In this document: positions 1-5,416 of the stretch, one piece after another
Layout of the letters: every line of letters starts with the position of its first letter
Numbering within the stretch: the first letter of the stretch is position 1
Assembly (NCBI GenBank): GCA_900555925.1
Contig: USMU01000077.1
Span: 1-6,020, forward strand
Length of the DNA stretch: 6,020 nucleotides
Direction of reading: 5' to 3'
From: an uncultured Clostridium sp.
Lineage (GTDB): Bacteria > Bacillota > Clostridia > Christensenellales > Borkfalkiaceae
Notes under the pieces: model-generated
Databases searched by the model: none
Told to the model about the DNA's origin: nothing
The model's input: the letters and a program-made list of their open reading frames with translations, nothing else
Program-made: the position numbers and the translations under genes

Positions 1-2
1 GT

Positions 3-209
3 TTTGAAAATACGAATGTCGGCGCGGGCGACGGTCACAGCGGCGGAGACAGCCGTATCGTCAACGATTTCGTCAATATGGAGCTGGGCCTTCCCCGCTC
101 GATTTCCTCGACGGTGATAGAGGATTCCATAAACGGACATTTAATCGTATACGCGGCGGACGAATCGCTCGATAACGGCGGAGTGAGCGTTAAGATAGAA
201 TCGATATGA
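3..209 (+). CDS. Gfo/Idh/MocA-family NAD(P)-dependent sugar oxidoreductase, C-terminal end only
   Basis: The reading frame is open from base 3 to a TGA at 207-209 and gives the last 68 residues of a protein that starts upstream of the window. The fragment carries the C-terminal signature of Gfo/Idh/MocA oxidoreductases: a GHSGGDSRIVNDF segment (compare the family's HGGGD...l..dF pattern), then a stretch with SISSTVIEDSINGHL, then YAADESLDNGG (compare the family's AeeSr). Known members bind NAD(P) in an N-terminal Rossmann domain, absent here, and oxidise, reduce or isomerise sugars and polyols, or hydrolyse glycosides through a redox mechanism. The substrate cannot be read from this fragment. 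The stop overlaps the ATG of the GH78 gene by four bases (ATGA), which implies co-transcription and probable translational coupling. The family call is fairly secure; the exact reaction is unknown. Confidence 0.85.
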   Translation, partial: FENTNVGAGDGHSGGDSRIVNDFVNMELGLPRSISSTVIEDSINGHLIVYAADESLDNGGVSVKIESI

Positions 210-2185
210 GAACACGAGCAACTTGGATTTGGTACCCGGGGGATTTCGAAGCGGCGCTTTTCAATAAGTGCATGGCGAGAAGATACGAACGGGACGTACT
301 GATTACGCCTTTTTGGCGTATGGACAGCCATTTTGTAACCGTCAAGTTCTATGCGAAATTCAATCTTCCCGAAAGGGACAGAATCGACATAAAGGCGGAC
401 GGGAGCTTTAATATTTTCGTTGATAAGCTCGGCTATATCCGCGATTTCAAGGGATACGTGGATTTGGAGTCGGGGGAATATGAAATGCAGATACTCGTCA
501 ACAATGTGGCGGCGCTGCCCTGCGTCTATGTGGACGGCAAATATCTGAAATCGGGCGGCGATACGTTTACCGTCACCTGTCAGGATAATGTCTTTTATCC
601 TGCCGCGTGCTGGAATTTCGACTCCCCGGAACAAAGTCCCAATTCCTATCGGCTCCCCCCCCGGGGAACCCCCCATCTGACAAAGGAAATCCTCCCCGAC
701 GGTATATTGTACGATTTCGGGCGCGAAATAACGGCGGGACTCCGTTTTGAGCGTGCTTTTTCCCCCATAGCCTGTTATTACGGAGAATCGCGGGAAGAGG
801 CTCTGGACAAAGAAAATTGTGAGCAGACGGATTTTCTTTCGCCCTTGAAAGGAACTGCGGAAACGGAATTTACGAAGGCTTTCCGTTACGTATACGTTGT
901 CTCCCGAACGCCTTACGGGGAACTGACCGCATTGGAAGAGGCGCCCGACGAACCTCTCTGTTCGTTCGAGTGCGGGGACGAACGCCTGAAACGGATTTTT
1001 GATACGGCGCTTTATACGTTCGGGCTCTGTAAAAAAGAATTTATTCTTGACGGAGTCAAGCGTGACAGGTGGGCATGGTGCGGAGACGTTTACCAAAGCG
1101 CACTCGTAAATTATTATTCCTATCACGATACAGAGGTCGTCAAACGTTCCCTTCGAGCGCTGAAAGGAAAGGAGCCCGTCGACGCGCATATCAATCATAT
1201 TACCGACTACACTATGTATTGGATTTTATCGCTCTGCGATTATTACCGATATACGGGTGACGGGAAATTTATCGAAGAAATGCTTCCTTGGGCAGAAAAA
1301 TATATGTCCTTTCTCAAAGGGAGAACGAACGAGGACGGATTTCTTTATTACCATCCCGACGATTGGATGTTTATCGATTGGGCGCCCATGGATAACCGAG
1401 GAATCACCTCCTTTGAACAGATTCTTTATTCGGCGGCGTTGAAAGGATATTCTGAGCTCTGTGAAGTATGCGGGAAGGACGGGACGGCGTATCTCGTCCA
1501 GTCCGAAAGACTTTGGAAAAAAACAGTGGAGACTTTTTGGCGTGACGGGAAATTTTTACACGGGAAAATCGACGGGCGGCTCACGGGCGAGGTGACGAGA
1601 TACGCAAATATGTTCGCCGTACTCTACGGATTTGCCGATGAAAAGATGCGGGAGGATATTTGGAAAAATGTTCTCGGAAATCCTAAAATCCAACAGATAA
1701 CGACGCCGTATATGAAGTTTTACGAATTAAAGACTATGGCGGAATACGGTCGGTTCGATGAAATAATGGACGAAATTCGCAGTTATTGGGGCGGTATGCT
1801 CGACAGCGGCGCTACGACCTTTTGGGAAACCTTCGATCCCACGGAGAAGGGACTTGAAAAGTATGCCATGTACGGACGGAAATACGGCAAAAGTCTCTGT
1901 CACGCTTGGGGAGCTTCGCCCGTATATCTCATCGCCGCATATATAATCGGAATACAACCGGAAAAAAATAGCTTTAAGTGCCGTCCCAAGCTCGGCGTGC
2001 TGCCGCCTTTCCGTTTCATCTGCCCGACTGCGGGAGGATTGCTGACGCTCGGTTATGACGGCAAGAAATTTTCCGCCTTTGCGGAAGGCTGCCACGGAAC
2101 GCTTGAATTTGAGAAGAACAGCGGTTTTCCGAAAGGGAGTATCGAGATCGAAAGCGGGAGGAAGTACATCTTTGAAAAGGAATAA
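206..2185 (+). CDS. GH78-family glycoside hydrolase (putative alpha-L-rhamnosidase), intracellular
   Basis: A 659-residue protein expected to hydrolyse terminal alpha-L-rhamnosyl linkages by an inverting mechanism. It opens with ATWIWYPGDFE, the usual start of this GH78 branch, and has no signal peptide, so it should act in the cytoplasm. Inferred layout: a beta-sandwich at about residues 30-130, a second beta domain at about 165-235 ending in FRYVYV, an (alpha/alpha)6 barrel at about 255-585, and a C-terminal beta domain at about 590-655. The catalytic region LDGVKRDRWAWCGD contains D282, D287 and D294. FIDWAP lies at 389-394, GATTFWE places the probable general base at E541, and SLCHAWG contains the conserved H566. 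It is shorter than multidomain GH78 enzymes of 900 residues or more. D287 stands where the well-studied enzymes have Glu. The start is supported by the ATGA overlap with the upstream gene, although no strong ribosome binding site precedes it. Family is confident; specificity for rhamnose is inferred. Confidence 0.9.
   Translation: MRTRATWIWYPGDFEAALFNKCMARRYERDVLITPFWRMDSHFVTVKFYAKFNLPERDRIDIKADGSFNIFVDKLGYIRDFKGYVDLESGEYEMQILVNNVAALPCVYVDGKYLKSGGDTFTVTCQDNVFYPAACWNFDSPEQSPNSYRLPPRGTPHLTKEILPDGILYDFGREITAGLRFERAFSPIACYYGESREEALDKENCEQTDFLSPLKGTAETEFTKAFRYVYVVSRTPYGELTALEEAPDEPLCSFECGDERLKRIFDTALYTFGLCKKEFILDGVKRDRWAWCGDVYQSALVNYYSYHDTEVVKRSLRALKGKEPVDAHINHITDYTMYWILSLCDYYRYTGDGKFIEEMLPWAEKYMSFLKGRTNEDGFLYYHPDDWMFIDWAPMDNRGITSFEQILYSAALKGYSELCEVCGKDGTAYLVQSERLWKKTVETFWRDGKFLHGKIDGRLTGEVTRYANMFAVLYGFADEKMREDIWKNVLGNPKIQQITTPYMKFYELKTMAEYGRFDEIMDEIRSYWGGMLDSGATTFWETFDPTEKGLEKYAMYGRKYGKSLCHAWGASPVYLIAAYIIGIQPEKNSFKCRPKLGVLPPFRFICPTAGGLLTLGYDGKKFSAFAEGCHGTLEFEKNSGFPKGSIEIESGRKYIFEKE
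2175..2181 (+). promoter_or_regulatory. Ribosome binding site of the AraC-family regulator gene
   Basis: AAAAGGA lies 7 bases before the ATG at 2189, inside the last codons of the GH78 gene. It is only a moderate Shine-Dalgarno match, weaker than the sites before the transporter genes. This fits a regulator made at a lower level than its neighbours. Confidence 0.6.
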
Positions 2186-2188
2186 ATT

Positions 2189-3019
2189 ATGTCGTTCAGT
2201 TTGAAAATGTTCGATTCAAAAGTCAACGTGGCCGTAGTGGAGAGCGGCGGAGTAGGATCTATCGTACCCCACTCGCACGAGTTTGTCGAAACGGTCTATG
2301 TCAAAAGCGGCCACGGAGAACACATCATCGGAGATAAACACGTAAAAATCGAAAAGGGGAATCTTTTCGTCATTGCCGACAAGAGCGTGGTACATTCGAT
2401 TATTCCGCTGGGAAACGCCGATGAATTTACTATTCTGAATATCATTTTCCCCTATGAATTTTATCGTTTTAACTACTATCTTTTGAAGCCTGAACACGTC
2501 TATCATGTAAAGGATATCCCGAACGGAGAAGCGTTGATTGAACGAATCCGCGCGGAATATTCGGAAAAAAAATGGCTTTACGGGGAGATGACGCACGCCT
2601 TGACGCAGGTGCTCATGAGCGAGATTTTCAGGCTCACGCCGACCAAGCGGAGGAAGACTGAACGGGACGGAAGTACGCAGAAACAAAACGTGGATTACAT
2701 CGATACCGCAATGAAATTCATTCATTCGCATTACGACAGTCAAATAGACGTAGATGACGTGGCTTCGGCGTGCGGAGTTTGTAAGGCATATATTCAGAGA
2801 CTGTTCAGAAAGGAAAGGGATACCTCTATCAAGGAATATCTTATCAAATACAGGATAGAGCAAAGCTGTAAATATCTCATCAATACCGATTATTCGGTAG
2901 CGGTGGTATCCGAAATGGTGGGATTTAACGACATCAAATATTTCTATATGAAGTTTAAGGAAATCGTCGGGATGACGCCCATTCAATACAAGCAATCGCA
3001 AGGAGGAAGAACGCGATGA
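2189..3019 (+). CDS. AraC-family transcriptional regulator with N-terminal cupin domain
   Basis: A 276-residue one-component regulator. The N-terminal half (about residues 10-100) is a cupin-like sensor barrel with PHSHEFVETVYV, in which H28, H30 and E34 match the conserved cupin positions. In this family the barrel binds a sugar effector. A variable linker at about 105-165 leads to the AraC DNA-binding domain at about 168-270. The first helix-turn-helix covers about 187-208 (DVDDVASACGVCKAYIQRLF) and the second about 236-258, including VGFNDIKYFYMKFK. The domain ends with the typical GMTPIQYK. The gene starts 3 bases after the GH78 stop and overlaps the next permease by 4 bases, so it is embedded in the operon and presumably controls it and itself. 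Whether it activates or represses, and its effector, cannot be read here; a rhamnose-containing sugar is the natural guess. Confidence 0.93.
   Translation: MSFSLKMFDSKVNVAVVESGGVGSIVPHSHEFVETVYVKSGHGEHIIGDKHVKIEKGNLFVIADKSVVHSIIPLGNADEFTILNIIFPYEFYRFNYYLLKPEHVYHVKDIPNGEALIERIRAEYSEKKWLYGEMTHALTQVLMSEIFRLTPTKRRKTERDGSTQKQNVDYIDTAMKFIHSHYDSQIDVDDVASACGVCKAYIQRLFRKERDTSIKEYLIKYRIEQSCKYLINTDYSVAVVSEMVGFNDIKYFYMKFKEIVGMTPIQYKQSQGGRTR
3000..3006 (+). promoter_or_regulatory. Strong ribosome binding site of the LplB-type permease gene
   Basis: AAGGAGG lies 9 bases before the ATG at 3016 and is embedded in the last codons of the AraC gene, whose TGA overlaps the permease ATG. The site supports the ATG at 3016 over the later in-frame ATG at 3034 (residue 7). 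Confidence 0.8.
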
Positions 3020-4485
3020 CCGCGGAAAAATCAATGACGAAGCTGCAAAGGGAAAAGGGGCGGAAGGAAGCGGAAAACAGTCTGATAGTCAAGACGATTA
3101 TTCAGCTCGGACTCATGCTTTTTGTTGCGGCGGTTTTTCTGTTCAGCGGCTATATCACTTATTCCGACGAGACAATGTCCGTCCCTTTGACGGGCGGAAA
3201 TGCCATTTTAAGTTTGTTTTACGGCTGCAAGCTCGGATATGTCAATTACGGAAACGTCGTTTATATTACCGTGCCATGGTATGCCGTTGCCGTCGGATTG
3301 GTCTGCGTGGCCGCGCCTGTCGGTTTCGCCGTATGGGGAGCCGTAGAAGGATTTGTAAAAAAGCGTGACCTCCCCGTTCTCGGTATCGCGCAAATGGGAT
3401 TTGCCGCGTTTCTCGTCTTATTTTACGTCCTTTGTCTCACGTGCGATTTTATCGGCGCCACGTCGGGGACGGGGGAAAGGCTTCCCTTTTATAAATTATA
3501 TGAAATTCGGCCGTTGTTTCTTCTCACTGCCTTCTTGTTTTTACTCGCGGGCGGGGTTCAGTATGGTTGTCGGCTTACGCAGATTCCCGCGGTCAAAAGA
3601 TTTTTTCCTTTCTATTTGATTCTCGTGATTCCCACGTTGCTGATACTTATATTCAACGTATATCCCAGCATTTTACAGACAATTTTGGCATTCAAAAATT
3701 ATCTTTTGAAAGACGGAGTTTGGGGCAGCGAGTGGATAGGATTGGAAAACTTCCGTTACATAGTGTCCAATCCCGACATGAGAATGGTCATCTGGCAAAC
3801 GATTTATCTTAGTTTTTTAAGGTTGCTGGCGGGTATCATTCCCGCGGTATTTTTCGCGCTGGTGTTCTATCATATCACCTCCAAGAGATACCGCTCCGTG
3901 GTGCAGACGATTGTCTATATTCCGCATTTTTTCAGTTGGGTAGTCATCTATGCGATCGTATCCGCCTTCCTCACGCCGAACGGCGTCGTCAATAATATCA
4001 TAGTGAATCTGTTTCACGGCGAGCCGATAGATTTTCTCTCAAAGCCCGAATTGTTCTATACGAATATGATTTTTTCTTCCATCTGGAAAGAAGCGGGCTG
4101 GGGGTCTATTTTGTTCATGGCCAGTCTGATGGGAATCGATAAATCTCTGTATGAAGCGGCTTCCATAGACGGAGCGGGAGTCATGCGCAAAATGTGGCAT
4201 ATCACACTCCCCGGAATGGTGCCAATTCTGGTCTATCAGGTCGTCATGGCGGTGGGCAATCTTCTCAAAGGCGCAGGGGGAGAACAGATTCTCATTTTCT
4301 CCACCAGCGCGGTACAGAACAATAAAGCTTTGGTTATCGATACATGGCTGTATTGGGAGGGCTTGCAGGAGCTCAAATACGGGCTTTCGGGCGCGATTTC
4401 CTTCGTTCAGGCGGTGATCGGTTTCGCGATGGTCATCGGCGCGCATAAACTTTCACAAAAACTCGTCGGAATCGGTGCATGGTAA
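3016..4485 (+). CDS. Sugar ABC transporter permease, LplB type, with long N-terminal membrane extension
   Basis: A 489-residue integral membrane subunit of a CUT1-type carbohydrate importer. Residues from about 195 on are a full LplB-like permease: the opening RFFPFYLILVIPTLLILIF, the GLENFRYIV segment at 242-250, and the cytoplasmic EAA loop at about 380-400 (EAASIDGAG followed by ITLPGM), which docks onto the ATPase. Six membrane segments are expected at about 198-220, 258-285, 297-320, 350-372, 400-418 and 456-478. The first ~190 residues are unusual. They hold four further hydrophobic segments at about 29-49, 83-108, 121-147 and 165-184, with Lys/Arg-rich stretches at 9-17, 115-117 and 186-195 that fit an N-in topology. 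Typical LplB proteins are about 300-320 residues. The gene overlaps the AraC gene by 4 bases and precedes the partner permease by 13. The permease role is confident; the role of the extension is unknown. Confidence 0.93.
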   Translation: MTAEKSMTKLQREKGRKEAENSLIVKTIIQLGLMLFVAAVFLFSGYITYSDETMSVPLTGGNAILSLFYGCKLGYVNYGNVVYITVPWYAVAVGLVCVAAPVGFAVWGAVEGFVKKRDLPVLGIAQMGFAAFLVLFYVLCLTCDFIGATSGTGERLPFYKLYEIRPLFLLTAFLFLLAGGVQYGCRLTQIPAVKRFFPFYLILVIPTLLILIFNVYPSILQTILAFKNYLLKDGVWGSEWIGLENFRYIVSNPDMRMVIWQTIYLSFLRLLAGIIPAVFFALVFYHITSKRYRSVVQTIVYIPHFFSWVVIYAIVSAFLTPNGVVNNIIVNLFHGEPIDFLSKPELFYTNMIFSSIWKEAGWGSILFMASLMGIDKSLYEAASIDGAGVMRKMWHITLPGMVPILVYQVVMAVGNLLKGAGGEQILIFSTSAVQNNKALVIDTWLYWEGLQELKYGLSGAISFVQAVIGFAMVIGAHKLSQKLVGIGAW

Positions 4486-4493
4486 AGGAGGGG
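4484..4493 (+). promoter_or_regulatory. Ribosome binding site that sets the start of the YtcP-type permease
   Basis: AAAGGAGGGG overlaps the TAA of the upstream permease and lies 5 bases before the ATG at 4499. A longer in-frame reading could start at a GTG at 4475. That start would put this near-perfect Shine-Dalgarno sequence inside the coding region and add eight residues not typical of the family, so the ATG is preferred. Confidence 0.85.
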
Positions 4494-4498
4494 ATAAG

Positions 4499-5383
4499 AT
4501 GATAAGAAGCAAAGACGATAAAATTTTTGAAATCGTATGTATTGTCCTCGCCAGCTTGTTTATGCTCGTTTGCCTCTATCCGCTCCTTTATTCGCTGGGT
4601 ATTTCCCTCTGCGGAGAGGCGGAATGGACGGAAAAAAACGGACTTATCCTGCTCTTTCCCTCCTCGCCCACTTTCCTCGCTTATCGGAAAATTTTCGGCG
4701 TGGGAAGCTATGTCCTCAAAGCGCTTTGGATGTCCCTTTTGAGGACGGTAGTCGGAACTCTTACGTCCGTTTCAATCAATGCGCTGGTAGGATATGCGCT
4801 CTCACGGGGAAAATTCCCGGGGAAAGATAAGTATATCTATCTCTTGCTCTTTACAATATTCTTTTCGGGCGGACTCATTCCCAATTATCTCGTCATTAAG
4901 GAACTCAACCTTCTGAATAATTTTTGGGCGCTCATTTTGCCCAATATCGTAAGCGCTTGGAATATCCTCATCTTCAAGCAGTTTTTCCTCGGTATCCCGG
5001 CGGAGATACAGGAGGCGGCGACCGTGGACGGAATCGGGGAAATGCGGCTGTTCACTTCCATTATCCTGCCGCTCTCTACGCCCGTCGTCGCGTCTATCGG
5101 ACTCTTTACCATGGTCGCGCATTGGAATAACTGGTTCGACGTCATGATTTACATCGACCAAGCTCATTCCGCGCTTTGGACCTTGCAATATTACATCATG
5201 ATCAATTTCAATAATCTCGCTCAAATCGATTCCTCGGTCATCGAGATTACGGGCGGGGGAGTGACGCAGGAAACGCTGCGCATGGCGCTGACGATTACGG
5301 GATTTCTGCCTATACTCTGTATCTATCCCTTTTTCCAGAAATTCTTTAAGGACGGCGTATATCTCGGTGCCGTCAAGGGTTAA
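4499..5383 (+). CDS. Sugar ABC transporter permease, YtcP type (CUT1 family)
   Basis: A 294-residue membrane subunit, the second half of the heterodimeric sugar channel formed with the LplB-type permease just upstream. Family marks in order: a first membrane segment at about 11-36; SGGLIPNYLVIKELNLLNNF at 123-142, strongly typical of YtcP-like permeases; the EAA loop at about 170-192 (IQEAATVDGIGE followed by IILPLSTP), which contacts the ATPase; AHWNNWFD at 207-214; and a C-terminus ending in GVYLGAVKG. Six membrane segments are expected at about 11-36, 73-100, 112-132, 143-163, 185-208 and 263-280. Length is normal for the family. The start at 4499 is chosen for its ribosome binding site over a GTG at 4475. 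The next gene, a solute-binding lipoprotein, follows after 33 bases. The sugar carried cannot be told from the sequence; a rhamnose-containing glycoside is inferred from the GH78 neighbour. Confidence 0.94.
   Translation: MIRSKDDKIFEIVCIVLASLFMLVCLYPLLYSLGISLCGEAEWTEKNGLILLFPSSPTFLAYRKIFGVGSYVLKALWMSLLRTVVGTLTSVSINALVGYALSRGKFPGKDKYIYLLLFTIFFSGGLIPNYLVIKELNLLNNFWALILPNIVSAWNILIFKQFFLGIPAEIQEAATVDGIGEMRLFTSIILPLSTPVVASIGLFTMVAHWNNWFDVMIYIDQAHSALWTLQYYIMINFNNLAQIDSSVIEITGGGVTQETLRMALTITGFLPILCIYPFFQKFFKDGVYLGAVKG
5351..5374 (+). other. Possible RNA hairpin at the 3' end of the YtcP-type permease gene
   Basis: GACGGC at 5351-5356 and GCCGTC at 5369-5374 are perfect inverted repeats. Two G-U pairs can extend the stem to 8 pairs around an 8-base loop. 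It lies in the last codons of the permease, just ahead of the solute-binding protein gene. No U tract follows (the next run is A-rich), so it is not an intrinsic terminator. It may be a chance product of the conserved coding sequence or an mRNA-stabilising element. Confidence 0.25.
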
Positions 5384-5401
5384 AAAAACAAATTCCAATT
5401 C

Positions 5402-5408
5402 GGAGGAG
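5402..5408 (+). promoter_or_regulatory. Ribosome binding site of the solute-binding lipoprotein gene
   Basis: GGAGGAG lies 8 bases before the ATG at 5417, in the 33-base gap after the YtcP-type permease. It is a strong, well-spaced site and fixes the start of the lipoprotein directly ahead of its signal peptide. Nothing else is recognised in this gap. Confidence 0.8.
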
Positions 5409-5416
5409 TTAAAATT

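Noticed and set aside
35..1198. A 387-codon open frame on the minus strand opposite the oxidoreductase end and GH78 gene.
   Set aside because: It lies opposite two genes with clear family motifs, its translation shows no recognisable domain, and it has no neighbouring minus-strand genes. It is a shadow produced by codon bias.
1256..1555. A 14-base direct repeat GTGACGGGAAATTT, present near 1256 and again near 1542 in the GH78 gene.
   Set aside because: Both copies encode a DGKF turn in unrelated parts of the protein. Only two short copies exist, about 290 bases apart, which fits chance and codon preference.
2216..3034. A 272-codon open frame on the minus strand covering nearly the whole AraC gene.
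   Set aside because: It mirrors the AraC coding sequence, which has clear cupin and helix-turn-helix motifs. The antisense protein is low in recognisable structure.
4475..4498. An alternative GTG start giving an 8-residue longer YtcP-type permease that overlaps the upstream gene.
   Set aside because: A near-perfect Shine-Dalgarno sequence at 4484-4493 is correctly placed for the ATG at 4499 and would be inside the coding region if the GTG were used.
4717..4728. A perfect 12-base palindrome CAAAGCGCTTTG, resembling the core of a CcpA cre site, inside the YtcP-type permease gene.
   Set aside because: The core fits, but the flanks miss three positions of the cre consensus as I recall it. It encodes an ordinary part of the protein (LKAL) and lies deep within the operon, so it is most likely chance. 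A motif scan against relatives would decide.
5384..5416. Possible terminator in the gap after the YtcP-type permease.
   Set aside because: The run after the stop codon is A-rich on the plus strand, with no T tract after a stem. The following gene completes the same transporter.
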